Assembly: GCF_030381805.1 (NCBI RefSeq)
Contig: NZ_JAUDRH010000012.1
Span: 1 to 64,000 of the forward strand
Source of the DNA: Chlorogloeopsis sp. ULAP01
GTDB taxonomy: Bacteria > Cyanobacteriota > Cyanobacteriia > Cyanobacteriales > Nostocaceae
DNA length: 64,000 bases
Direction of reading: 5' to 3'
The notes under the pieces are model-generated. The model saw only the letters and a list, made by a program, of their open reading frames with translations, did no database searches and was not told where the DNA came from. Below are positions 55,632 through 64,000 of the stretch, one piece after another. Positions within the stretch are counted from its first letter, which is position 1; each line of letters begins with the position of its first letter. The translations under genes and the position numbers were made by a program.

Positions 55632-56303
55632 CTCTTTAAATCTCAAAAAGCAACACTATCTAATGACTATTTAGAGCCTTATATATGCCTATCCTAATTG
55701 CCTATCCTATATAGGGATATTTAATTGTCATGAGGATTATCCAATAAGTAAGAAGATATTGAATAAATAGAGACTATATCCAAGAAAGTGTCAAAGAACT
55801 AGAGGAGTTAGTTTGCCAACAGAAAAATATCTGTACCCAATTCAAAGAGTATTTACCAGTACTGTCTAGTTGCTCAGGTGCATTTTTTTTGCATTAGTAT
55901 ACTTTAGAATTAATTTTCTCGTGTGTTACTATGAAGAAGAGAAAAATAGTATGCTATTTTGAACCTTGAATATAAGTAATGAATTGAGCGATCGCATTTC
56001 CATGCACATCATTTCATGATTGTGATTGCATAAATATCTAAAAATCAAGATTATGGATTGTTCTCCGCCACAAGTGACAAAATCTAGACTGAGAGTGCCA
56101 GTTAAGTGTAGTATGAACCTTAGAATGTCTGCATACAAGAGCTAAGTGGATAATCTTAGAGACAATTTAATATACCTATTGAGGATAGGCAATTAGGATA
56201 AGTAATAAGGATAGGTGGATAGGTAATTAGGATAGGCACGTATAAGGCTATAAGTAGTCATTAGATACTGTTACTTTTTGAGATTTCAAGGGATGCTGGA
56301 AAA
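55621..56303. repeat. 87-bp inverted repeat framing the divergent exopolysaccharide promoters
   Basis: Left arm 55621-55707 and right arm 56217-56303 are reverse complements at 75 of 87 positions without gaps. They include the wording GATAGGCA, TAAGGCT, TAGTCATTAGATA and CTTTTTGAGATTT. The left arm runs into the first codons of the WecG-like gene. The right arm has an ATG at the same place, followed by a stop after four codons (ATG CTG GAA AAA TAA), 67 bases before the Wzc start. The 509 bases between the arms are AT-rich, with further AATTAGGATA-type repeats near 56182-56216 and no supported gene. Both operons thus carry nearly the same leader. Confidence 0.88.
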
Positions 56304-56361
56304 ATAAACGGCACTAGTCGTCAGTCGCTCAAGCTCAACCTATACCTTTTAATTGTTGTTT

Positions 56362-58578
56362 ATGCTACCAACTGAATCTCCAAACACCATAGATTTGGAT
56401 TTGCAGAAGTACTGGTTAATTCTAAAACGGCGTTGGCTACCCGCAGTATGCGTTTTTAGCTCTATCTTAGTGCTTGCTACAGGGCTTGCATTTTTTAAGC
56501 CAGGCTATAAAGCAAGAGGAAAGCTTTTAATTAAGAAAATGAATCAGACTTCTGCTTTAACAGGACTGGGACAAAAAATAGGAGAACTCGATACTCTAAC
56601 TTTACAAAGCAACCCTCTAAAGACAGAGTCAGAGGTAATTAGTTCCACGCCCCTTTTACAAAAAACTGTAGATACACTCCAACTTAAAAATGATGATGGT
56701 AGCTCCATCGATATTGAGAAATTTGCAAAAAAGATTAAGTTGAAAGCTATCGGGGCAACCGATGTTTTGGAAATTTCCTATATAGCTAGCGACGCCGAAA
56801 AAAGCGCAGCAGTAGTCAACCAGCTCATGAGGCTATATATAGAGAATAGTATACAAACAAACCGGGCTGAGGCATCTGGGACGATTGATTTCATTGCCAA
56901 GCAGCTGCCTCAAACAGAGGCAAGAGTTCGTCAAGCCGATTTAGCTTTGCGGCGCTTTAAACAACAAAATCAGGTTGTTGACTTAGCTAAAGAAGCCGAA
57001 GCAGCAGTGGAGACTATTAGTAACTTGGACAAGCAAATTGTTGAAACTCAAGCTGCACTTAAAGACGTAAACGCTAGGTTAGACAATCTTCAGAACAAAG
57101 TAGGAGTGGGTGTAAGTTCAAAGCAAGCTATTGACCTAAATTCTCTAAACCAATCTTCTGGCGTGCAGAAGGCGCTTCAAGAATTTCAACAGGTCGAAGC
57201 CCAATTAAAAGTTGAACGAACCCGCTTGCAAGACACAAATCCTACAATAGTAAATTTGACAGAGAAAAGAGACGCTCTCAAAACCATACTACAGGAACGG
57301 GTAAAAGAGGTATATAAAAGCCAGCAACAAGTACCTAGCGAAAACTTGGAGATTGGAGAGAGTAAACAAAGACTGAACGATAACTTTGTCAAATTAGAGG
57401 AGGAACGCTCAGGTTTGGCTAGTCGATTGGTTTTACTGTCTAGTGCCCGAAGCAACTATCAAAAACGGTTAAGTATTTTACCCAAATTGGAGGAAAAACA
57501 ACGGCAATTAGAGCGCCAGTTGGAAGCTGCCCAGTCTACATATCAAACTCTTTTGAAGAAGCTCCAAGAAATACGAGTTGCAGAAAACTTCAACACGGGT
57601 AACGCTCGTATTATTCAGCCGGCCTTAATTCCTGTAAGAATCTCGCTTAGAAAACCGGCGATAATTATAGGATTGGGGATGGTAATGGGTATTCTGCTTT
57701 CTGGAGCTACTATCATGCTTTTAGAAGTCAGAGACACATCTGTTAAAACTCTGCAAGAGATAAAGGATCTGTTTGCTTATACCTTACTAGGAGTTATTCC
57801 TTCTTTGAAAAAGCAAACTGTTTCTCGTCATAAAGATACAGAATCGACAGTTCCGGAACTTCCTGTGAGAGACACTCCCCGCTCTCCGATTAGTGACGCG
57901 TATCGACAACTTCAGGCAAATCTGAAGTTTCTCAATTCAGACAAAGCGCTGCAAGTAATTGTAGTAACAAGTTCTGTTCCCAAAGAGGGCAAGTCTACAG
58001 TCTCTGCTAATTTGGCAGCAGCTATAGCTCAACTGGGGCGTCGGGTGTTGCTAGTTGATTCAGATTTGCGCCATCCCGTGCAGCACCATATATGGGGACA
58101 GACTAACGTAGCAGGTTTGAGTGATGTCATTATCGGTCAGGCTGAATTTAGGACAGTTGTGAATCAAGTAATGGATAATTTGGATGTACTGACTGCTGGA
58201 GTAATTCCTCCCAACCCCTTAGCTTTACTTGACTCGAATCGGATGGCTGCATTGGTTGAGTCTTTTTGTCAAACCTATGATTTTGTCATTCTTGATGCTT
58301 CACCCCTTCTAGTGGGAGCAGACGCTCTAACTTTAGGTAAATTAACGGATGGTTTGTTATTAGTGGCACGACCTGGAGTGGTCAATTATACTAGTGCTGC
58401 TGCTTCTAAAGAGTTATTGGAACACTCAAGCCAGGACGTTTTGGGCTTAGTAATCAATGGAGTGATTCTGGAAAATGAATCCGATAGCTACTTTCACTAC
58501 ACCAAGGCGTACTACCGCGAAGAGGATTCTACCATTCGTCAAAAAACTCCATCTCAGAGCCGGAATTTTGTTAGTTAG
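56362..58578 (+). CDS. Wzc-type polysaccharide co-polymerase / tyrosine autokinase
   Basis: 738 residues from ATG 56362 (TTGs just upstream are less likely). Wzz domain with two membrane helices (about 25-45 and 430-455) around a coiled-coil periplasmic part. BY-kinase domain with Walker A VPKEGKSTVSANLA, Walker A' LLVDSDLRHP and Walker B FVILDASP. Tyr-rich C-terminal cluster (YFHYTKAYY) for autophosphorylation. It controls chain length and polymerisation of the exopolysaccharide. First gene of the rightward operon. Confidence 0.92.
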   Translation: MLPTESPNTIDLDLQKYWLILKRRWLPAVCVFSSILVLATGLAFFKPGYKARGKLLIKKMNQTSALTGLGQKIGELDTLTLQSNPLKTESEVISSTPLLQKTVDTLQLKNDDGSSIDIEKFAKKIKLKAIGATDVLEISYIASDAEKSAAVVNQLMRLYIENSIQTNRAEASGTIDFIAKQLPQTEARVRQADLALRRFKQQNQVVDLAKEAEAAVETISNLDKQIVETQAALKDVNARLDNLQNKVGVGVSSKQAIDLNSLNQSSGVQKALQEFQQVEAQLKVERTRLQDTNPTIVNLTEKRDALKTILQERVKEVYKSQQQVPSENLEIGESKQRLNDNFVKLEEERSGLASRLVLLSSARSNYQKRLSILPKLEEKQRQLERQLEAAQSTYQTLLKKLQEIRVAENFNTGNARIIQPALIPVRISLRKPAIIIGLGMVMGILLSGATIMLLEVRDTSVKTLQEIKDLFAYTLLGVIPSLKKQTVSRHKDTESTVPELPVRDTPRSPISDAYRQLQANLKFLNSDKALQVIVVTSSVPKEGKSTVSANLAAAIAQLGRRVLLVDSDLRHPVQHHIWGQTNVAGLSDVIIGQAEFRTVVNQVMDNLDVLTAGVIPPNPLALLDSNRMAALVESFCQTYDFVILDASPLLVGADALTLGKLTDGLLLVARPGVVNYTSAAASKELLEHSSQDVLGLVINGVILENESDSYFHYTKAYYREEDSTIRQKTPSQSRNFVS

Positions 58579-58657
58579 AAACAAGCTCAATTTTATCTGG
58601 AGCAATCACTAATCTGATAGGCGATTCCTCTAGCTATTGCTCGTATTCAGCTTTTTT

Positions 58658-59947
58658 ATGAAGTTAGACAAATTCAAGCTCTTGATTGACCGCTTAGTCC
58701 AGAATTCTTTGGCTCGCAATACCCTGTGGATGTTGTTCGCCCAAGGACTTAGCTTAGTTTTGCAAGCTGGATACTTTGTCATTATTGTGCGAGTGCTGGG
58801 GGTAGAAGAGTATGGAGCTTTCGTGGGAGCGACTGCACTTGTAGCAATTCTAGCTCCTTTCGCTACTTTAGGAAGTGGAAATCTTCTGATTAAAAATGTA
58901 TCTAGAAATCGGGCTTTGTTTGGGGAATATTGGGGAAATGCCCTGTTCATGATTTTTGCTTCTGGTTCAGCTTTAATTCTTTTTGTACTCCTGATTGCAC
59001 CATTTATTTTACCTAAAACAATCCCACCTTTGTTAGTTTTTTTAGTAGCTGTAACTGATTTAATTTTTCACAGAACTTTAGGCACAGCAGGGCAAGCTTT
59101 TCAGGCTGTTCTATGGCTTAGTAAAACAGCTCTACTTAACGTTCTGCCAAACATAACAAGATTGATTGCAGCGTTGGCTTTGGCTAGCTTTTTCTCAAAT
59201 CCGAATGCACTGGAATGGACATTTTTATACTTGAGCAGTACAGCAGTCTCTACCGTGATCGGAGTTCTGCTCGTCCATCGCAATCTAGGGACTCCAAAGC
59301 TAGCATTATCACGTATTAAGCCAGAAATTGTAGAAGGATTTTACTTTTCAGTCAGCTTCTCTGCCCAAACTATATACAATGATATTGATAAGACAATGCT
59401 GGCGCGTTTAGCAACATTAGAAGCTACAGGTATTTATGCGGCTGCTTACCGTTTGATTGATGTCGCTTTTGTGCCTGTACGAGCAATTTTGGCTGCTGCC
59501 TATGCAAAGTTTTTTCAACGTGGAGTTACTGGCATCAGCGGAACGATAGCTTTTTCCAAGCGGCTATTACCGATCGCAGGAATTTATGGTGCGATCGCTG
59601 GAATCGTGACATTTCTATTGGCTCCAGCTGTACCCTATGTGTTGGGTGATGAATATGCAGGTACGGTAGAAGCCTTACGTTGGTTAGCACCGCTACTCTT
59701 TCTCAGAGCCATGCATTACTTTGCTGCAGATACCTTGACAGGAGCAGGTTTTCAAGGGATGCGTAGTGTAATACAAGTGATTGTCGCTGTGTTTAACGTC
59801 TTGGTAAATCTTTGGCTAATTCCTCTGTATTCATGGAGGGGATCTGCATGGTCTAGTTTAGCTTCAGATACATTTCTCATGCTCGGTCTAGGGGTGTTAG
59901 TTGCTTTTCTCTATCAACGACAGATTAAAAGGCTTGAGAATCAATAA
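58658..59947 (+). CDS. Wzx-like oligosaccharide flippase
   Basis: 429 residues from ATG 58658; a TTG at 58637 would add seven. About 12 to 14 membrane helices with the N-terminal pattern of polysaccharide flippases (NTLWMLFAQGLSLVLQAGYF, VRVLGVEEYGAFVGA in parts). It would move lipid-linked repeat units across the inner membrane. It lies 79 bases after the Wzc gene and ahead of the polymerase-like gene. Confidence 0.88.
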   Translation: MKLDKFKLLIDRLVQNSLARNTLWMLFAQGLSLVLQAGYFVIIVRVLGVEEYGAFVGATALVAILAPFATLGSGNLLIKNVSRNRALFGEYWGNALFMIFASGSALILFVLLIAPFILPKTIPPLLVFLVAVTDLIFHRTLGTAGQAFQAVLWLSKTALLNVLPNITRLIAALALASFFSNPNALEWTFLYLSSTAVSTVIGVLLVHRNLGTPKLALSRIKPEIVEGFYFSVSFSAQTIYNDIDKTMLARLATLEATGIYAAAYRLIDVAFVPVRAILAAAYAKFFQRGVTGISGTIAFSKRLLPIAGIYGAIAGIVTFLLAPAVPYVLGDEYAGTVEALRWLAPLLFLRAMHYFAADTLTGAGFQGMRSVIQVIVAVFNVLVNLWLIPLYSWRGSAWSSLASDTFLMLGLGVLVAFLYQRQIKRLENQ

Positions 59948-60161
59948 TGGCAAACATTGCTTCTATGGTAGGAGACTTAGAAGGATTTAGATTGTTATAC
60001 CAGAAGCTTAGAGAGGATTTCTACTTTCAACAACTAGTTAAGTATGATTGTCAACTGCTACAACCATAGTCGGTCTTTTCGCTGAGTTTATGGTAAAGCC
60101 AATGATGGTTTTAGCTGTTCGTTCCCCCAAGTTCTCAAAGCTTAGATAAGATACTTAACCT

Positions 60162-61478
60162 ATGCAAAAGAGCTTTATTGTGTCAATACCAAAGGTAATT
60201 GAAAAAGTATTTGTTGTTATATTGCTTCTGTTTTTATCAGGCGCAATCATAGTCCTTTTGAATGAATCTGGGGAAAATCCGATATCGAAGGTTATTTCTG
60301 TTATCGTTCAGTTGGGTATCTCCTTCCCGGTTATAGTGTGGTGCAAGAAAATTGTTGGCACTGCTATCAGGGAAAAGCTCTTATGGGTTTTCATAGCGTT
60401 TGTTCTGGTTTCATCTTTCTGGTCTGCTTTGCCAGCAACTACCATACGTAGCAGCATCCTTTTGGTACAGATAACTTTGTTTGGGGTGTACTTAGCTACA
60501 CGATATAGCTTGAAAGAGCAGCTGCAGCTATTAGCTTGGACATTTGGCATAGGAGCGCTACTTTCCATAGTAGTTACCTTGGTACTGCCAAGCTATGGGG
60601 TTATGGGTATGGGCAGCACACTTAATGCTCAGGCTATTGCGCATGTGGGAGCTTGGCGGGGTATCTACGTGCATAAAAACATCCTAGGTCGCATTATGGC
60701 TCTAGGTGCATTGGTCTTCTTAATATTTGCTACTAGTAGTTATCGACAGCGTTGGGTTGGATGGGCTGGCTTTGGACTGTCAGTTAGCCTGATTGTGCTT
60801 TCAACTTCAAAAACAGCCCTAGTAGTTTTGCTGGCTATTATTGCCCTAATTCCTTTATACAGAGCTTTGCGTTGGAACTACACTATAGCTTTACCCTTTT
60901 TCATTACTGTGATACTTCTGAGTAGTAGCGCGTCTGTGCTTCTCGTTGAGAACGCAGAAAGTATTGCTAGTACTCTAGGTAGGGATCTTACCTTCACTGG
61001 TCGTACCCATCTCTGGGCCGCTATCATTCATAAAATCCAGGAAAGCCCATGGCTAGGTTATGGATACGATGTCTTTTGGCGAGCAGGGTGGGATGGTGAT
61101 GCCGCAGATGTTTGGTCTATGGTTAGACATCAAGCTCCGCATGCTCACAACGGTTTTTTAGAGTTAGCCCTTGACACAGGTTTATTGGGGATATCTGTAT
61201 TTGTATTGTGCTTTTTAAAAGCTTGCCTTCAAGCAATCAAGTATGTACGCATTACTAACTCTTCAGAGGGGTTGTTTCCAATCGCATTTTTAACATTATT
61301 AATAATGGTAAACTTAACAGAAACTACACTTCTGAGAATACCTGTATTTTGGGTTATATATGTGACAGTAACTCTATCGATGTCCAAGTCTATGGTGTTT
61401 GGAGATTCAGTTGGTAGCAGAAAATCTAATAAAGCCCAAAGGGTAAACTTGACCAAGAGATATCAAGTAAAGCATTGA
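60162..61478 (+). CDS. O-antigen ligase / Wzy-type polymerase
   Basis: 438 residues, about 11 to 12 membrane helices. The WzyC-type signature lies in the long periplasmic loop: TFTGRTHLWAAII, ESPWLGYGYDVFW and APHAHNGFLELALDTGLLG. Likely the polymerase of the repeat units, with Wzx and Wzc encoded just upstream. The 214-base gap before it has no gene. Confidence 0.88.
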   Translation: MQKSFIVSIPKVIEKVFVVILLLFLSGAIIVLLNESGENPISKVISVIVQLGISFPVIVWCKKIVGTAIREKLLWVFIAFVLVSSFWSALPATTIRSSILLVQITLFGVYLATRYSLKEQLQLLAWTFGIGALLSIVVTLVLPSYGVMGMGSTLNAQAIAHVGAWRGIYVHKNILGRIMALGALVFLIFATSSYRQRWVGWAGFGLSVSLIVLSTSKTALVVLLAIIALIPLYRALRWNYTIALPFFITVILLSSSASVLLVENAESIASTLGRDLTFTGRTHLWAAIIHKIQESPWLGYGYDVFWRAGWDGDAADVWSMVRHQAPHAHNGFLELALDTGLLGISVFVLCFLKACLQAIKYVRITNSSEGLFPIAFLTLLIMVNLTETTLLRIPVFWVIYVTVTLSMSKSMVFGDSVGSRKSNKAQRVNLTKRYQVKH

Positions 61479-61491
61479 GGAGATTATTCAA

Positions 61492-62424
61492 TTGAAACCT
61501 CTTGTAAGCGCAATCATACCAACGCGTAATCGAGCAGTGATAGTTAAAAGAAGTGTCCAAAGTGCTCTTGCGCAAACTCTTAAACAAATTGAAGTCATTG
61601 TGGTTATTGATGGCCCAGATGAAGCTACCCAAGTTGTACTTGCAGAAATAGACGATCCTCGATTGAGGGTGATAGAACTCCCGATTAGTGGGGGTGCGCC
61701 TGAGGCTCGTAATTCTGGGGTTTATCATGCACAGGGTGAATGGGTTGCCTTCTTAGACGATGATGACGAATGGCTTCCACAGAAGTTAGAACTTCAACTT
61801 GAAACTGCTAACCGTTCACAGTACGAATTCCCGATTATTACTTGTTGCCTAATTGCTCGAACACCAAGATCTGACTATAGATGGCCTAGAAGATTGCCTT
61901 CACCAACTGAATTAACTGGAGATTACCTCTTAGTGCGCAATTCTTTGTTTAGAGGTGAAGCATCTCTTCAAACCTCTACACTCTTTACAAGGAGGGATTT
62001 TCTCATGCAAAATCCATTTAGAAAAGAACTCCTAAAACACCAAGATATAGAATGGTTCTTACGTGCTAGCACTTTAGAGAACGCCAAAATAGAGTTCGTA
62101 AATGAATCTTTAGTTATTCATTACATAGAAGATCGAAGTGAAACTGTAAGTAGTAAAACTAACTGGCAGTATTCGCTTAAATGGATACAAGAAAATAAAA
62201 GCTTCGTAACACCCAGAGCTTATGCTGCCTTTATTATGAATCGCGTGAGTGCAGAAGCTGCAAAACAGGGTGATTGGAAGGCATTTAGAATTCTCTTACA
62301 AGAAGCTATGCGATCGGGTAAGCCAGAACCAATTGATTTCTTAATATATTTAGGTCTATGGTTGATACCTCAGGAACCTCGGCGTCTGCTTCGTGATTTT
62401 TTGATTGGAAGAAAACAAACATGA
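61492..62424 (+). CDS. GT2 family glycosyltransferase
   Basis: 310 residues, TTG start supported by GAGGAG upstream and by the fold starting right there (VSAIIPTRNRAVIVKRSV). Acidic motifs AFLDDDDEWLP (about 84-94) for metal and nucleotide-sugar binding and HQDIEWFLRA near 180. No membrane helix. It adds a sugar to the lipid-linked repeat unit at the cytoplasmic face. 13 bases after the polymerase gene, so coupled expression is likely. Confidence 0.88.
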   Translation: MKPLVSAIIPTRNRAVIVKRSVQSALAQTLKQIEVIVVIDGPDEATQVVLAEIDDPRLRVIELPISGGAPEARNSGVYHAQGEWVAFLDDDDEWLPQKLELQLETANRSQYEFPIITCCLIARTPRSDYRWPRRLPSPTELTGDYLLVRNSLFRGEASLQTSTLFTRRDFLMQNPFRKELLKHQDIEWFLRASTLENAKIEFVNESLVIHYIEDRSETVSSKTNWQYSLKWIQENKSFVTPRAYAAFIMNRVSAEAAKQGDWKAFRILLQEAMRSGKPEPIDFLIYLGLWLIPQEPRRLLRDFLIGRKQT

Positions 62425-62510
62425 GTCTTAAGATGGCTTTCAGGTAAGTGTGAGTTAAGTAGCAAGATAAATATAACCCTTGCTTTCTACTCCAAAGTTA
62501 AACTACATAG

Positions 62511-63659
62511 ATGAATATTATTGACACTATGAAGATTCTCCAAATTAGTCGTCAGTTTTTCCCATCTACAGGTGGTATTGAAAATGTCATGTATTGCTTG
62601 AGTCGAGCCTTACAGCAGAAAGGCTACTGTAGTGATACGGTAACGCTACGTTCTATATTCAATACGGGAGAGATAGCAGATGCTGAATCATTTGTTGATG
62701 GGTTGAAAGTATATCGATTACCCCATATTGGTATCAAGCGCTATCCAATTGCACCTGAGGTAATATCATTTGTGTCTTCTTATGATATTTTGCATATCCA
62801 TGCCATAGATTTTTTCATAGATTTTTTGAGCTTGACACGCCCATTTCATCACAAGCCAGTAATAGTTAACACACATGGTGGTATTTTTCATACTCAATGG
62901 CTAGTTTATTTGAAGCAATTCTACTTTAGAATCTTTACTCGCTTATCACTGCGCGGAACTGATGCCATTATATGTGTAAGTAAACAGGACTACGATCTGT
63001 TTCGAACGATTGCACCAGAACATAAGTTACATATTGTTTCTAATGGGGTAAATGTGGAGCCATTCCTAACTATTAATAAACAAATTGTACCTGGGCTATT
63101 AGTAGGAATTGGTCGGATTGTGAAGCATAAATGTATTGAGCGATTGATTAGCTTTCTCCCAATACTGGCAAAAGACTTTCCAAAAGTTCATCTAATTTGG
63201 GTTGGCAACGATCCCGAAAAACGCATTCCCCAACTACTTGCATATGCACAGCAACTTGGTGTTGAATCGCGAGTCAACTTTGTAGGGCAAATTCCCGATC
63301 AAAAAGTCCAAGATTTGTTATCTCAGGCTCATCTATTTGTTTCAACTGCCGAGTATGAGGGATTTGGACTCTCTACTATTGAAGCAATGAGCAGTGCAAC
63401 TGTCCCGGTAGTGACACCAGTAGGTGTTCATCCTGAGGTTGTACGAGAAGGAAAAACAGGTTTTATCTACGGTTTTGAAGAGCAGCAGGCACTAGAGTGT
63501 TTTCGCTACGTGCTATCACTAGATGAAAACCAAATTAATCAAATAGGAAACAACGCACGAGAAACTGCAAAACAATATTCTTGGTCTAGAGTTGTTAATT
63601 CTTATCTCGCCATTTATGAGTCTGTCTTATCAAAAAAATTGTCAAAATCTACAGCCTAA
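62511..63659 (+). CDS. GT4 family glycosyltransferase
   Basis: 382 residues; the ATG at codon 7 (62529) is equally possible. GT-B fold: N-terminal glycine motif QFFPSTGGIENV, INTHGGIFHT-like acceptor part (NTHGGIFH), and C-terminal EYEGFGLSTIEAMSSATVPVV with the catalytic EGFGLxxxE pattern. A retaining cytoplasmic sugar transferase for the exopolysaccharide repeat unit. Confidence 0.9.
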   Translation: MNIIDTMKILQISRQFFPSTGGIENVMYCLSRALQQKGYCSDTVTLRSIFNTGEIADAESFVDGLKVYRLPHIGIKRYPIAPEVISFVSSYDILHIHAIDFFIDFLSLTRPFHHKPVIVNTHGGIFHTQWLVYLKQFYFRIFTRLSLRGTDAIICVSKQDYDLFRTIAPEHKLHIVSNGVNVEPFLTINKQIVPGLLVGIGRIVKHKCIERLISFLPILAKDFPKVHLIWVGNDPEKRIPQLLAYAQQLGVESRVNFVGQIPDQKVQDLLSQAHLFVSTAEYEGFGLSTIEAMSSATVPVVTPVGVHPEVVREGKTGFIYGFEEQQALECFRYVLSLDENQINQIGNNARETAKQYSWSRVVNSYLAIYESVLSKKLSKSTA

Positions 63660-63728
63660 CATCAGTAGTGACAGGCTTACTAACCAATTTCGTAATATAG
63701 ATTCTCATATTCTATATTTTCAAAATTC

Positions 63729-64000
63729 ATGAATAGAAAACGATTATTAACTAGACGACGTACCCTCTTGTTAGGCATGGGTGCCTTTACAGTGGCAGGT
63801 GGGCTCAGGCATTTAAACAACCAATTTCCAGAGATTGTTTATGAAGGGAAAGATGCTATAGGGAAGAAAAATTTTACGGTAGTTGGAGATATTCCTCTAC
63901 GCGAGCGGGCTGCGAGCAAAGGATTAATATATGGGGCAGCTAGCTCATATAGAGCCTTAGCCTCAAACACAGATTATGCAACTAGCTTTGCCAAGGAATG
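63729..64000 (+). CDS. GH10 endo-1,4-beta-xylanase-like protein (partial, N-terminus)
   Basis: The first 90 codons are within the window; the rest lies beyond it. Starts MNRKRLLTRRRTLLLGMG, a twin-arginine-like signal (TRRRTLLLG) with a hydrophobic core, then LRERAASKGLIYGAASS, the typical first strand of GH10 domains (LxxxAxxKGLxxGxA). Such enzymes often occur in cyanobacterial exopolysaccharide loci and may trim or process the polymer outside the cell. The catalytic residues are not yet reached, so the family call rests on the N-terminal motif and context. Confidence 0.7.
   Translation, partial: MNRKRLLTRRRTLLLGMGAFTVAGGLRHLNNQFPEIVYEGKDAIGKKNFTVVGDIPLRERAASKGLIYGAASSYRALASNTDYATSFAKE

Noticed and set aside
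55929..56138. 69-codon minus-strand frame in the inverted-repeat spacer
   Set aside because: AT-rich, no motif or ribosome binding site; the spacer reads as regulatory DNA.

Overview
The window looks like DNA from a filamentous, probably heterocyst-forming cyanobacterium (Nostocales type). Evidence: many HIP1 octamers (GCGATCGC) across the window, AT-rich spacers, and gene types common in that group (a CHAT-domain protein next to a filamentous haemagglutinin, a fatty acyl-AMP ligase with a diiron enzyme, a TubC-type docking domain, IS701, IS4 and IS1 transposases). No rRNA, tRNA or CRISPR array was seen. Whether the DNA is chromosomal or plasmid-borne cannot be decided from the sequence.

Region 1 (1-13.0 kb) is a mobilisation module. 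On the minus strand, a MobC-like ribbon-helix-helix protein, a small zinc-ribbon protein, a relaxase with an H-x-H-x-H motif, a 2907-residue multidomain protein and a 237-residue companion follow one another. The giant protein carries an RNA-polymerase-type DxDGD motif, an AlkB-like dioxygenase, two NADAR domains and a YpsA-type SLOG domain. This is the build of a 'polyvalent' protein of conjugative elements, probably acting on nucleotides and host defence. An oriT-like cluster of inverted repeats lies upstream of mobC.

Region 2 (13.0-20.5 kb) is transposon debris. It holds one intact DDE transposase gene, a 112-bp MITE with an 8-bp target duplication, a broken IS701 transposase, a frameshifted IS4/Tn5-like transposase, and an intact 730-bp IS1-family element. 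The IS4-like and IS1 elements have cut off the two ends of a haemagglutinin-CHAT gene pair.

Region 3 (20.6-29.5 kb) is a type I secretion locus: a parvulin-like prolyl isomerase, an ABC exporter with cyclic-nucleotide-binding-like and degenerate C39 domains, an HlyD adaptor, and a beta-propeller (SBBP-like) repeat protein that is the likely cargo. It ends in a strong terminator.

Region 4 (47.8 down to 29.6 kb, all minus strand) is a candidate lipid natural-product cluster: fatty acyl-AMP ligase, ACP, CylC-like dimetal enzyme (possible halogenase), KS with a dead AT-like domain, second ACP, TubC-docking protein of unknown function, SDR, GT21-like glycosyltransferase, MFS exporter, GtrA, KAS III, GtrB-like GT2, methyltransferase and a polytopic membrane protein. 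The likely product is a modified, possibly halogenated and glycosylated lipid.

Region 5 (49.5-64.0 kb) is an exopolysaccharide locus. It has a DNA-binding-like protein, a histidine kinase and response regulator, a sugar-phosphate transferase, a STAS protein and a WecG/TagA enzyme on the left. Diverging to the right are a Wzc-type tyrosine kinase, a flippase, an O-antigen ligase, two glycosyltransferases and the start of a GH10 hydrolase. The spacer between the two divergent arms contains an 87-bp inverted repeat, placing nearly the same leader in front of both operons.
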